A DNA stretch of 64,000 bases, taken from positions 186,001 through 250,000 of the forward strand of contig NZ_CP060490.1 in NCBI RefSeq assembly GCF_014334055.1, in the 5' to 3' direction. The stretch comes from Oscillibacter hominis. GTDB taxonomy: Bacteria > Bacillota > Clostridia > Oscillospirales > Oscillospiraceae. The position numbers and the translations under genes are program-made. The notes under the pieces are model-generated. The model saw only the letters and a list, made by a program, of their open reading frames with translations. It was not told where the DNA came from and made no database searches. Positions 33,851 through 40,883 of this stretch are shown here, in pieces (within the stretch, counting starts at the first letter, position 1; each line of letters starts with the position of its first letter).

Positions 33851-35211
33851 TACCTTCCGTCCCTCTCCCCGCCCAGCGCGTCGGGGTGACGCCTGATCCA
33901 CACCATGCGGGTCACATAGAGGATCAGCAGCACGCCCCAGGAGAAGGCCTCGGCGTAGGCGATGATCCTGCTGCCAAAATACACGGCCAGGCCATAGGAG
34001 GCCGCGATGCGGACGGCCAGCGACACGATGCCCGCCACGCTGGAGTAGAGCACGTCCCCAAGCCCCTCCAGGAAGCCGCGGACCGCGGTCGCAAGGCCGA
34101 AGGCCACATAGAAGCAGGCAATGTGCAGGAAGAAGTCACGCCCGATCTCCGTGGCCTCCCGGCCCACGCCGAACATGGCGATCAGATACCCTCCTGTGGG
34201 GATGACCAGGGCGGTCATCCCAAGGGACACAATGGCCATCAGCACTGTGCCCACGGAAAGGATGCTGCGGGTCCGCTGCCTCTCTCCCGCGCCGTAGCTT
34301 TGGGCCACGATGGTGGAGATGCCGGACCCAAGGTTGATGATGGGCAGCAGGATGATGGTGTCCACCCGGTACGCCGTGGTGATCGCCGCCACGGTCTGGG
34401 TCCCAAAGCCGTTCATAAAGTTCTGGAGCAGCAGGCTGCCGAAGGCGCTGACGCTGGATTGGATCATGGGCGGAATGCCCAGGCGGACGCCCTGTGCCAG
34501 CGCCTTGCGGTCCAGTGCCTTCCGGCTGAAGCGAAAACGCAGCAGCGGCTGCTTTTTTATGCTGTAAACCACAAGGAAAGCGGTCATCGCCGCCTGGGAG
34601 AGCACGGTCGCGGCAGCGGCTCCGCCGACGCCCCAGCGCAGCAGGAATACGAACAGGATGTCCAGGGCCACATTGACCACAGAGGAGAAGACAATGGCCA
34701 GGAAGGGGGCCCTGCTGTTGCCAACGCCACGCAGCGCCGCGGAGTATACGTTGTAGACCGCAAGGAAAGGGATGCCTGAGAGGACAATCCGGAGATAGGA
34801 GTCCGCCAGGGCCAGTGTGTCCTGGGTGGTGTGCATCAGACGCAGCAGCGCACTGGATGTGCCGATCCCCACGGCGGCCAGCACCAGGAAGATGGAGCCA
34901 AGGAGCAATGAGAAGGTGGAGAGCACCTTGGGGATGAACTCTGTCTGAGCGCTGCCGAATGCCTGGGCAAACAGGATGGAGAGCCCTAAGGTGAAGCCGG
35001 TGATGGTCATCAGATAAAAGTTGACCACCGTGCCGGTGGCGCCGATGGCGGCCAGAGCCAGTTCCCCCTCCACATTGCCCACAATGAACGCATCCGCCCA
35101 GTTGTAAAGCTGCTGCAGGATGCCGCTGAGGATGAGCGGAAGGCTGAATTGGATCAGCGTGCGGGCAATGGCGCGGTGCTGTCCGGTGTTCCTGATGTCT
35201 GATTCTTGCAT
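33850..35211 (-). CDS. MATE family multidrug/cation antiporter
   Basis: A 453-residue integral membrane protein with about 12 helices. MATE signatures: IQFSLPLILSGILQQLYNWADAFIVGN at the N-terminus, and the repeat-half equivalent GIPPMIQSSVSAFGSLLLQNFMNGFG followed by QSYGAGERQR. It exports drugs or metabolites using Na+ or H+. GAGGTGGAACC precedes the ATG. Single gene convergent with the ABC/PsuG-like operon; no regulator is adjacent, so its substrate is open. Confidence 0.93.
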   Translation of the reverse strand: MQESDIRNTGQHRAIARTLIQFSLPLILSGILQQLYNWADAFIVGNVEGELALAAIGATGTVVNFYLMTITGFTLGLSILFAQAFGSAQTEFIPKVLSTFSLLLGSIFLVLAAVGIGTSSALLRLMHTTQDTLALADSYLRIVLSGIPFLAVYNVYSAALRGVGNSRAPFLAIVFSSVVNVALDILFVFLLRWGVGGAAAATVLSQAAMTAFLVVYSIKKQPLLRFRFSRKALDRKALAQGVRLGIPPMIQSSVSAFGSLLLQNFMNGFGTQTVAAITTAYRVDTIILLPIINLGSGISTIVAQSYGAGERQRTRSILSVGTVLMAIVSLGMTALVIPTGGYLIAMFGVGREATEIGRDFFLHIACFYVAFGLATAVRGFLEGLGDVLYSSVAGIVSLAVRIAASYGLAVYFGSRIIAYAEAFSWGVLLILYVTRMVWIRRHPDALGGERDGR

Positions 35212-35278
35212 GGTTCCACCTCACAGATCGTTGCGATGCGGCTGCGCCGGCGATAGGGCCGCCGGGCCTTTAAGGAAA

Positions 35279-35312
35279 CTGCCGTATGCAAGAATTGCCT
35301 TGCATACGGCAG
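35279..35312 (-). terminator. Hairpin behind the SDR gene, possible terminator
   Basis: A 14 bp perfect stem CTGCCGTATGCAAG / CTTGCATACGGCAG (35279-35292, 35299-35312). Read from the SDR gene the following bases are AGTTTCC, a weak U tract, so it may be a terminator or a 3'-end stabiliser. Confidence 0.5.
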
Positions 35313-35391
35313 CGTTCAATCGCAGTTCATGGATGACAGTATATCAACTTTTGAATGGGAATTCAAGCTGGTGAAGCCATCACAGAGGAAA

Positions 35392-36135
35392 TCAGGCGAT
35401 GGCTCCGCCGTCCACATGAAGGACCGCGCCAGTGACATAGCTGGCCAGATCGCTGGCCAAGAAGAGGTAGGCGTTGGCCACCTCCTCCGGCTCTCCCATA
35501 CGCCCCAGGGGGATGGAAGGCAGCAGGCGGTCCACCATGGCCTGGGGAAGGTTTGCCACCATATCCGTCCGGGTGACGCCGGGCGCCACAGCGTTGACGC
35601 GGATGTGGTAAGGCCCCAGTTCCCTGGCAAGGGATCTGGTCAGGCCGTTGACTGCGTACTTGGAGGTGGGGTATCCGCAGCCGGCGCTCTGGCCGTTGCG
35701 GGTGACCATGGAGCTGGCGTTGAGAATCACACCGCCGCCCTGTTCCCGCATGTAGACGGCCGCCACCTTGGAGCAGTTGAACAGAGCGGTCACATTCAGG
35801 CGGATGATCCGCTCAAAGTCCTCTGCCTTGTAGTCAAAGATGCTCTCCCGTGCAGAGATTCCCGCGTTGTTGACCAGAATGTCGATCCTGCCGAAGCGCT
35901 CCTTGACCTGGCCGAAGGCCTCCTCCACAGAGGCAAGATCGGATAAGTCCGGATACAGGCCCATGACGGGCGCGTTGGGATGCTCCTCTGCAAGCTTGCT
36001 TAGCGCTTTATCCACCGTCTCCTGCCGGGAGGCGAACAGCGCCACGGACGCGCCGTTTTTTAAATAGGTTTCCACCACCGCGTATCCGATCCCGCGGCTG
36101 CCGCCGGTGATAATAGCCACTTTCCCATGTAGCAT
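35392..36135 (-). CDS. Short-chain dehydrogenase/reductase (FabG-like)
   Basis: A 247-residue classical SDR. NAD(P) loop TGGSRGIGYAV near the N-terminus, NNAG at about residue 88, catalytic Ser in NASSMVTRNGQSAG, Tyr and Lys in YPTSK, and the PGVTRTDMVANLP loop. FabG-like length and C-terminal SYVTGAVLHVDGGA. It reduces or oxidises a hydroxyl/ketone substrate that the sequence does not identify. GAGGAGGGC precedes the ATG. Stands alone with its own promoter and divergent from a HAD gene; not in a fatty acid synthesis cluster. Confidence 0.93.
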   Translation of the reverse strand: MLHGKVAIITGGSRGIGYAVVETYLKNGASVALFASRQETVDKALSKLAEEHPNAPVMGLYPDLSDLASVEEAFGQVKERFGRIDILVNNAGISARESIFDYKAEDFERIIRLNVTALFNCSKVAAVYMREQGGGVILNASSMVTRNGQSAGCGYPTSKYAVNGLTRSLARELGPYHIRVNAVAPGVTRTDMVANLPQAMVDRLLPSIPLGRMGEPEEVANAYLFLASDLASYVTGAVLHVDGGAIA

Positions 36136-36186
36136 GGAAAGCCCTCCTCGTTTTTTGTGAGTAAGTGTTCTGGACTCAGTATGTCC

Positions 36187-36215
36187 ATCTTAGCAACAGA
36201 ACATGTGTCTGTCAA
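36187..36215 (-). promoter_or_regulatory. Sigma-A promoter of the SDR gene
   Basis: On the minus strand TTGACA (36215-36210), 17 bp spacer, TAAGAT (36192-36187), 52 bp before the start. Confidence 0.75.
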
Positions 36216-36258
36216 ATAGAACCGCGGCTGGTGTCGAATGCCGCCGGATATTTTCCCC

Positions 36259-36287
36259 TTTGCAGCGCAGGGAAAAAGCGGTATACT
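36259..36287 (+). promoter_or_regulatory. Sigma-A promoter of the HAD gene
   Basis: TTTGCA (36259-36264), 17 bp spacer, TATACT (36282-36287), 26 bp before the chosen ATG. It overlaps the upstream open frame and so supports the downstream start. Confidence 0.75.
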
Positions 36288-36312
36288 GAATTTAAAAAAG
36301 GAGGGATCGGCA

Positions 36313-36741
36313 ATGCGGATGCAGGGTGCGATTTTTGACTGGAACAGCACGTTCCTTGACGAAACGGGGGTATTGCGCCCGGAGGTGCGGGCGTTTTTGA
36401 CGCTGATGAAGTTAGAAGACGTGTGGATGTACCTGATTACAGCCCAGCGCCTTGAGACGGTGCGGCGGCTGGATGAGCTGGATCTGACGGATTACTTCCG
36501 GGGGATTGTGGCCGCGGATGAGGCCGAGGGCGACAGCGGGGAGCTGTGCTGGAAGGCGGCCCGGCGGATGAAGCTGCCAAAGTCCATGCTGGCGGTTTTC
36601 TCCGGCGACCCGGAGGTCCTGCGCTCCGCCAAGGCGGCAAAATTCCGGACTGTCGGGATTTTGGGCCGGGCGGCGGAAGAGGAGGTGCGATCCGCTGCCG
36701 ACGAGGTGATGGAGGACTTTTCCTCCATGGTGGAGCGCTGA
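36313..36741 (+). CDS. Small HAD-superfamily hydrolase-like protein
   Basis: A 142-residue protein with HAD motif I FDWNSTFLDE (Asp9 as nucleophile; the second Asp is Asn11, a change seen in some HAD families), motif II TAQ in MYLITAQRLETV, Lys in LCWKAARRMKLP, and motif IV VFSGDPEVLRSAKAA. There is almost no cap domain, so it belongs with minimal C0-like HAD enzymes. Start at ATG 36313 behind AAAGGAGGGATC. Substrate unknown; single-gene unit with a terminator-like hairpin after it. Confidence 0.8.
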   Translation: MRMQGAIFDWNSTFLDETGVLRPEVRAFLTLMKLEDVWMYLITAQRLETVRRLDELDLTDYFRGIVAADEAEGDSGELCWKAARRMKLPKSMLAVFSGDPEVLRSAKAAKFRTVGILGRAAEEEVRSAADEVMEDFSSMVER

Positions 36742-36744
36742 GTG

Positions 36745-36786
36745 AAAAAAGGAGCAGTGCGCATGCAGCGTGCTGCTCTTTTTTTG
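36745..36786 (+). terminator. Terminator after the HAD gene
   Basis: Imperfect hairpin built on AAAGGAGCAG and TGCTGCTCTTT followed by seven T in total (to 36786), 4 bp after the stop. Confidence 0.7.
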
Positions 36787-36794
36787 TGTCACGG

Positions 36795-36833
36795 GCGTGC
36801 CCTTTGCATAGAATGGTGTATCCAACAGGAGTG
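36795..36833 (+). repeat. 39 bp direct repeat, copy 1
   Basis: Starts GCGTGCCCTTTGCATAGAA and ends CCAACAGGAGTG. An identical 39 bp copy lies at 38197-38235, 1.4 kb downstream. It follows the HAD terminator and is not part of a recognisable gene. Confidence 0.95.
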
Positions 36834-36959
36834 CCAACTGTGGTATGCCCCATACGGGGCAGGGAACGGCGGACAGGCCCGGTTTCTGTGGAAAAGTCGG
36901 TGAAAAAGGGGTGGGATTGCCAGGAAACGGGGTAGTAGACGATGCGTTTCACAGTTTTC

Positions 36960-36988
36960 TTGACATGACGGCGGGTCTACAGTACACT
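36960..36988 (+). promoter_or_regulatory. Sigma-A promoter of the RHH-like gene
   Basis: TTGACA (36960-36965), 17 bp spacer, TACACT (36983-36988), 21 bp before the ATG. Confidence 0.85.
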
Positions 36989-37009
36989 AAGCCCGGGAGG
37001 TGAGATCAG

Positions 37010-37204
37010 ATGGAAAGAGCAAGGCAGGAACGCTGGGATAGGGCAAACCTGCGCACAGCCTGCACCAAGATGACGGTGGAGGACTACGAGGACTTCCGCA
37101 TACTGTGCGTCGCGGAGGGAACCACGCCTTACGCCGTGATCCGCGCTCAGATCGCGGCATGGGTGCGCGAGCGGCTCGGCGACGGTTCAGATATAAGCCG
37201 CTGA
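37010..37204 (+). CDS. Small RHH-like hypothetical protein
   Basis: A 64-residue protein with a good promoter and RBS (GGGAGGTGAG). The segment LRTACTKMTVEDYEDFRILCVAEGTTPYAVIRAQIAAWVRERLG resembles the strand-helix-helix layout of ribbon-helix-helix DNA-binding proteins (CopG/Arc type), which often control small mobile or toxin-antitoxin units, but I cannot name a family. It is followed by the inverted-repeat-bounded block and the HNH gene, probably on the same transcript. Confidence 0.65.
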   Translation: MERARQERWDRANLRTACTKMTVEDYEDFRILCVAEGTTPYAVIRAQIAAWVRERLGDGSDISR

Positions 37205-37216
37205 GCCCTGGCGGCC

Positions 37217-37425
37217 CCTCCTTTTCAGAATCGGGGAGATGGTAGCGCAGCCGTCAAGGGCAAAGCAAGCGCCCCGCCGCCGCTGCGCGTCGGTTATGGC
37301 CGCCCCCGCCGCCGTGCGTGGGCTCGCCCCCGCCCGCCGGCGTGCCCGGCCAAACGCTCGGAACTCCGTGCGCCGGTGCGCCCTTGACTGCCGCGCTGGG
37401 GAAGGCGCACATTCTGAAAAGGAGG
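37217..37425. repeat. GC-rich block bounded by inverted repeats (MITE-like)
   Basis: A 209 bp non-coding segment with perfect 15 bp inverted ends: CCTCCTTTTCAGAAT at 37217-37231 and its reverse complement at 37411-37425. A second, imperfect pair lies inside (AGCGCAGCCGTCAAGGGC at 37244-37261 against the complement of GCCCTTGACTGCCGCGCT, 37380-37397). The middle is very GC-rich with runs of CCGCC. The GGAGG of the right end serves as RBS of the HNH gene. I see no flanking target duplication. It could be a miniature transposable element, a structured RNA or a long-range hairpin controlling the HNH gene. Confidence 0.75.
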
Positions 37426-37432
37426 AACCACC

Positions 37433-37765
37433 ATGATCTCAGCTAAGCTCACAAACGAAACCCGCAAGGCCGTCTATCGCCGCGACGGCTACCGCTGCGC
37501 CCTCTGCGACTCCACAGCGGGCCTCCAGGTGCACCACGTGGTGCGGCGCTCCCAGGGCGGCACGGACTATCCCCACAACCTGATCACGCTCTGCTGGCGC
37601 TGCCACGCCGTGGCCCACGGCACCCGCCTCCCGGAGTATGGAGACCTCCAGGGCGCGGAGGTGTGCCAGGACTGCGTGGAGTACCTGGCGGACTACTACG
37701 CCGACGAGGGCTTCCTCTGGTCGCCCTGGGCCAAGGTACAGCCCAGGCTCTACGGGGGGGACTGA
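37433..37765 (+). CDS. HNH endonuclease family protein
   Basis: A 110-residue protein of the McrA-like HNH type. The fold is clear: RRDGYRCALCDSTAGLQVHHVVRRSQGGTDYPHNLITLCWRCHAVAHG, broken here into Cys pair CALC, active HH, Asn in PHNLITLC and Cys pair CWRC with final His. The last 40 residues add another Cys pair (EVCQDCVEYL) and an acidic/aromatic tail not typical of phage HNH proteins. RBS GGAGG lies 7 bp upstream, inside the inverted repeat. Phage packaging HNH nucleases are similar, but no terminase or portal gene follows. Confidence 0.88.
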   Translation: MISAKLTNETRKAVYRRDGYRCALCDSTAGLQVHHVVRRSQGGTDYPHNLITLCWRCHAVAHGTRLPEYGDLQGAEVCQDCVEYLADYYADEGFLWSPWAKVQPRLYGGD

Positions 37766-38034
37766 TGTCTCTCCCTTTTGACCGCCGCCCAAAAGCAAAG
37801 GATCGGGAGGCGGTGCGGCCTCACAATGGCAAAGGATCGGAAGGCTCCCCCTTATTGGCATAGAAGCGGTGGCTCCCCCCGCGCCGCCTGCGGGCGGCTT
37901 TGCGCTGTGCGCTGCCCCCCCGCAATGCCACATGCCCGGCTCCTGGCTCCGTGGGCCCGCCGGGCATGGGCCTGCGCGCTCCGCCGCGTGGCGGCTGCGC
38001 TTGCTCTCGTCGCGCCACCATTTGATGTGGGGGC

Positions 38035-38216
38035 GCGGTTGCGGCGCTCCTCGGGACGGGGGATGCTGGGATTCCGCCCGCTGCGGCGGGCGGCGGGGAA
38101 CCTTTGCGTGCCCTTTGCATAGAATGCGGTTGCGGCGCTCCTCGGGACGGGGGATGCTGGGATTCCGCCCGCTGCGGCGGGCGGCGGGGAACCTTTGCGT
38201 GCCCTTTGCATAGAAT
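38035..38216. repeat. Perfect tandem duplication, 2 x 91 bp
   Basis: Unit 1 (38035-38125) and unit 2 (38126-38216) are identical. Each starts GCGGTTGCGGCGCTCC, contains an 8 bp hairpin CCGCCCGC / GCGGGCGG (38074-38081 and 38086-38093 in unit 1), and ends GCCCTTTGCATAGAAT. The unit ends are the start of the 39 bp dispersed repeat. Confidence 0.97.
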
Positions 38217-38235
38217 GGTGTATCCAACAGGAGTG
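38197..38235 (+). repeat. 39 bp direct repeat, copy 2
   Basis: Identical to 36795-36833. It overlaps the end of the second 91 bp unit and its 3' CAACAGGAGTG supplies the only Shine-Dalgarno-like AGGAG for the cwlJ gene, 11 bases before the ATG. Confidence 0.95.
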
Positions 38236-38244
38236 TGTTGTTAT

Positions 38245-38685
38245 ATGGCTTATTCAGATCGTGAATTATTGGCGCGTCTGATAGAATGCGAGGCGGGAGG
38301 AGAGGGTGACACCGGGATGAAGGCGGTGGCGGGCGTGGTGATGAACCGGGTCCATGCCACCGGCGGAGAGTATGCCCGCGTTGGGCAGGGCAGCATCCGC
38401 AACATCATTTTTCAGCCGGGACAATTTGTCTGTGCCAGCGAGACGGAGGGCGGGGCGTATAACCCGCAGAATATCTACAATATGCGCCCGCAGCAGATAC
38501 ACTATGACATCGCTGACTGGGCCATTGCAGGAAACCGTCTTCCGGATGTGGCGGAATCCCTGTGGTTTTACAATCCATTCTCTCCCAATTGCCGCCCCCA
38601 GTTCCCATCCAATGTGGGATATTTGCAGACGCGCATCGGCGACCATTGCTTTTACAATCCGACAGACGCTTACTACAAGACTTAA
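38245..38685 (+). CDS. cwlJ: Spore cell-wall hydrolase CwlJ/SleB family
   Basis: A 146-residue hydrolase_2 protein: RELLARLIECEAGGEGDTGMKAVAGVVMNRV with the catalytic Glu, then FQPGQFVC, and the C-terminal WFYNPFSPNCRPQFPSN and GDHCFYNP repeats seen in CwlJ/SleB. It lacks a signal peptide and peptidoglycan-binding domain, like B. subtilis CwlJ (142 residues) and unlike SleB. CwlJ degrades spore cortex during germination. gerQ follows 11 bp later, the same pairing as in Bacillus. ATG 38245 was chosen because MAYSDREL is where homology begins; ATG 38217 in frame is possible. Confidence 0.9.
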   Translation: MAYSDRELLARLIECEAGGEGDTGMKAVAGVVMNRVHATGGEYARVGQGSIRNIIFQPGQFVCASETEGGAYNPQNIYNMRPQQIHYDIADWAIAGNRLPDVAESLWFYNPFSPNCRPQFPSNVGYLQTRIGDHCFYNPTDAYYKT

Positions 38686-38696
38686 GAGGTGTCATT

Positions 38697-39239
38697 ATGT
38701 ATATGAATTCCAACAGTGCCCCGGGCTACTCCAATGTGGGAACCGGGAATTGGACCCAGGAGATGCGCCGGCTGGAGAATGCCGGTCAGAACGTGGTCCC
38801 CTTTACAGCCGGAACCCCGGTTCCCCGCACAGACGCAACCATGCCTATGCGCACTGGGACTGAGCTCGGTATGGCAAACATGGAGACCGGTGCAGCTACC
38901 ACCGACAACGCGCTTCAGATGAGAAACAACCTGCCCTCTGATGTCGTTGAGGCTCCGGTTTCAAGAGAAGAGGTCTACAAGGGCTCCCTGAAGGCGATGC
39001 TGGCCAGAAACGAGGGCAACTATATTGTGGCCACGTTCCTGGTGGGAACTCAGAACATGGTGTCCTGGGAGGGAATCCTCTACGATGTGGGAAACGATTA
39101 TGTCACAATTTATCAGGAACCCCGGGACCGCTACATCGTCAGCGACATCTATTCGCTGAAGTTCATGGAGTTTTACGATACACAGCGGCGGGACGCCTGC
39201 AACGAGCTTTTACAGCAGAGCGGGTGGAGGCAGTCCTGA
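38697..39239 (+). CDS. gerQ: Spore coat protein GerQ
   Basis: A 180-residue coat protein. The first 95 residues are low-complexity and rich in Asn, Thr, Met and Gly; the conserved GerQ domain fills the rest (YKGSLKAMLARNEGNYIVATFLVGTQNMV, then WEGILYDVGNDYVTIYQEPRDRYIVSDIYSLKFMEFYD). In B. subtilis GerQ keeps CwlJ in the coat and is cross-linked by transglutaminase; the gene pair here argues for the same partnership. ATG 38697 follows AAGAGGTG. Ends the operon before a strong terminator. Confidence 0.9.
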   Translation: MYMNSNSAPGYSNVGTGNWTQEMRRLENAGQNVVPFTAGTPVPRTDATMPMRTGTELGMANMETGAATTDNALQMRNNLPSDVVEAPVSREEVYKGSLKAMLARNEGNYIVATFLVGTQNMVSWEGILYDVGNDYVTIYQEPRDRYIVSDIYSLKFMEFYDTQRRDACNELLQQSGWRQS

Positions 39240-39254
39240 TCCGCTGTCAGCGGG

Positions 39255-39289
39255 AAAAGCAGCGCGGGATTTGTCCCGCGCTGCTTTTG
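39255..39289 (+). terminator. Terminator of cwlJ-gerQ
   Basis: A 15 bp stem AAAAGCAGCGCGGGA and complement (39255-39269, 39274-39288) with loop TTTG; the 3' arm ends in four T. Confidence 0.88.
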
Positions 39290-39309
39290 TGAGTTGGGGT
39301 AAAGACGGA

Positions 39310-39338
39310 TTGCAGAAAGAAAAGAACTGTGCTACGAT
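39310..39338 (+). promoter_or_regulatory. Sigma-A promoter of the nitroreductase gene
   Basis: TTGCAG (39310-39315), 17 bp spacer, TACGAT (39333-39338), 62 bp before the start. Confidence 0.75.
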
Positions 39339-39399
39339 ACTCAAATAGAAGAGGGCAGGCTGAGAGAAGCAGCCGTATTTTCTCAAAACAAGGAAGTGA

Positions 39400-39915
39400 A
39401 TGACAATGGAGTTTGCAAAACTGGCAAAAGGGCGCTACTCCCTCCGGAAGTTCAGCTCCCGCCCCGTTGAGCAGGAGAAGCTGGATCTTCTGTTGGAGGC
39501 CGCCCAAGCCTCTCCCACGGCGAAAAACTTACAGCCCCAGCGCATCTTTGTTCTGCGCAGCCCGTCGGCACTGGAAAAGGCAGGCCGATGCACGCCCTGC
39601 CACTTTGGCGCGCCGGTCATTTTGGCGGTGGGCTATGACGCCTCTGCGGCCTGGGTCCGCAGCGACGGGAAAAACCACGGGGAGATCGACGCGGCCATCG
39701 CGGCGGCCCACATCATGCTCCAGGCCGCCGACCTGGGCCTGGGCACCACCTATGTGGGGATGTTCGATCCGGTCAAACTGGAGCAGGAGCTTCCCCAGCT
39801 CCAGGGCGTGACGGTCATCGCCCTGCTGCCGGTGGGCTATGCGGCGGAAGGGGCGCATCCGGCCCATCTGCACGATCAGCGGAATCCTCTGGAGGATATG
39901 GTCACGTATCTATAA
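39400..39915 (+). CDS. Nitroreductase family protein
   Basis: A 171-residue small flavin oxidoreductase. The N-terminal RYSLRKFSSRPVEQEKLDLLLEAAQASPTAKNLQPQRIFVL carries the FMN phosphate contacts (RxSxRxF, SPTAKN-QP), and AAAHIMLQAADLGLGTTYVGMF is the second family block. It is at the short end of the family. These enzymes reduce nitro groups, quinones or enones with NAD(P)H; the natural substrate is unknown. AAGGAAG before ATG 39400; a second ATG lies two codons in. Monocistronic. Confidence 0.9.
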   Translation: MTMEFAKLAKGRYSLRKFSSRPVEQEKLDLLLEAAQASPTAKNLQPQRIFVLRSPSALEKAGRCTPCHFGAPVILAVGYDASAAWVRSDGKNHGEIDAAIAAAHIMLQAADLGLGTTYVGMFDPVKLEQELPQLQGVTVIALLPVGYAAEGAHPAHLHDQRNPLEDMVTYL

Positions 39916-39922
39916 AATGAGA

Positions 39923-39960
39923 ACAAACAGGGGCGGCCCGAAAGGGCCGCCCCTGTTTGT
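39923..39960. terminator. Bidirectional terminator between nitroreductase and GerMN genes
   Basis: A 17 bp perfect stem (39923-39939 with 39944-39960, core AGGGGCGGCCC) and GAAA loop. T-containing flanks on both strands; it overlaps the end of the minus-strand gene. Confidence 0.85.
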
Positions 39961-40883
39961 TATGACGCGGTGGGATAGAGGAGCCCCTCAATGGAGATGG
40001 AGCCGTAGAAGCTCCGCAGCTCTCCGTCCACCAGAATCTGGACGCTGTCCACAGAGTCCAGGGAGCAGAGGGAGTTGACCAGCGCGGTGACGGTGAGGGA
40101 TTGCTGCTCCGGCGTCTGCGTGCTGTCTGTCAGCAGGGCGGAGGGCAGGTTCAAATAGCAGACGCCCTCCTCCTGCCAGACGGACAGCACGGAGAACTGC
40201 TCCGGAAGGGCAGAGGAGAGGCCCTTGCCATGGGGCCCTGACACCAGTGCGTTGATGAGGGACAGGGCCTGAGTATCGCCCTCATAGAGCTCCAGGGTGC
40301 GCTGCTCCGGGACGAGGCTGCCGGCGCCGTCCAGGAAGTAAAGGGACACATCAAGGGTCCGGATTACGTCCGCGGTGCTGGAGAGCAGCACGTCGTGGGC
40401 AGTGAAGTTCTGGCTGTTGCGATAGGCCAGGGGCTGGCCCTCCACCGTGATGGAGACCACGGTGATCTCCGGCAGCTGGGTCAGAGTCAGCGTGATGCAG
40501 TAGTCGGCAATGGTCAGGGCAATGCCGGAGAGGGCGCCATAGGGGGCAGACAGGTCCACGTGGGCGTGCTGGCCGCTGATTTCCAGGCCCAGGAGCTTTG
40601 TGCCGGCGGGGATGGGACTGCGCAGAGCCGCGGTGTCCGGCCCCTCCAACAGCACGGTGAGCAGGGCTTCCGCCATCTCCCGGGTGGGGAGGGGGTCGAG
40701 CTGAGTCACTGGGATGGTCTCGGCGCTGATTGCGTCGCCGCCTTGCACCATCTCCAGATCCTCCACGGCATAGTAGAGCTGATAGACATCCTCGTCGGAG
40801 GGCTGGGACTGCCTGACCGCATAGGCGCAGCCGGTGACCAGAAGCGTCAGGGCACAGAGAAGGCATGCCATTCGTTTTCTCAT
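39960..40883 (-). CDS. Lipoprotein with two GerMN domains
   Basis: A 307-residue lipoprotein. The signal peptide ends in LLVTGC (Cys19). Two GerMN repeats follow: about 35-160 (VYQLYYAVEDLEMV, AEALLTVLLEGP, AHVDLSAPYGAL) and about 175-300 (VSLYFLDGAGSLVPEQRTLEL, ALSLINALVSGPHGKGLSSALP, VCYLNLPSALL, VNSLCSLDSVDSVQILVDGE). GerMN domains occur in spore GerM, where they act in envelope assembly, and in actinobacterial LpqB. The gene overlaps the histidine kinase stop by 4 bp, so it belongs with the two-component system upstream; a role modulating the kinase is inferred from LpqB-MtrB. Confidence 0.88.
   Translation of the reverse strand: MRKRMACLLCALTLLVTGCAYAVRQSQPSDEDVYQLYYAVEDLEMVQGGDAISAETIPVTQLDPLPTREMAEALLTVLLEGPDTAALRSPIPAGTKLLGLEISGQHAHVDLSAPYGALSGIALTIADYCITLTLTQLPEITVVSITVEGQPLAYRNSQNFTAHDVLLSSTADVIRTLDVSLYFLDGAGSLVPEQRTLELYEGDTQALSLINALVSGPHGKGLSSALPEQFSVLSVWQEEGVCYLNLPSALLTDSTQTPEQQSLTVTALVNSLCSLDSVDSVQILVDGELRSFYGSISIEGLLYPTAS

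Larger units (their letters stand above)
37766..38244. other. 479 bp non-coding, repeat-rich, very GC-rich region
   Basis: No convincing gene lies here; frames open on both strands have skewed composition and no homology I recognise. It holds a short direct repeat (GCAAAGGATCGG at two places, about 37796 and 37838), a GC-rich palindromic stretch, the perfect 2 x 91 bp tandem repeat at 38035-38216, and copy 2 of the 39 bp repeat, which ends 9 bp before the cwlJ ATG. TTGGCATAGAAGCGG at about 37855 looks like a decayed copy of the junction between the 91 bp units. Confidence 0.7.

Noticed and set aside
36845..37003. Short open frame (about 52 codons) after the first 39 bp repeat
   Set aside because: It reads through the promoter of the RHH-like gene and has no RBS.
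37821..38211. Overlapping open frames on both strands in the repeat region at 37.8-38.2 kb
   Set aside because: They are Arg/Pro/Ala-rich by GC bias, duplicate with the 91 bp repeat, and lack start signals; the DNA is better described as repeats.
38035..38216. CRISPR array
   Set aside because: Two adjoining identical 91 bp units without spacers; not a repeat-spacer pattern.
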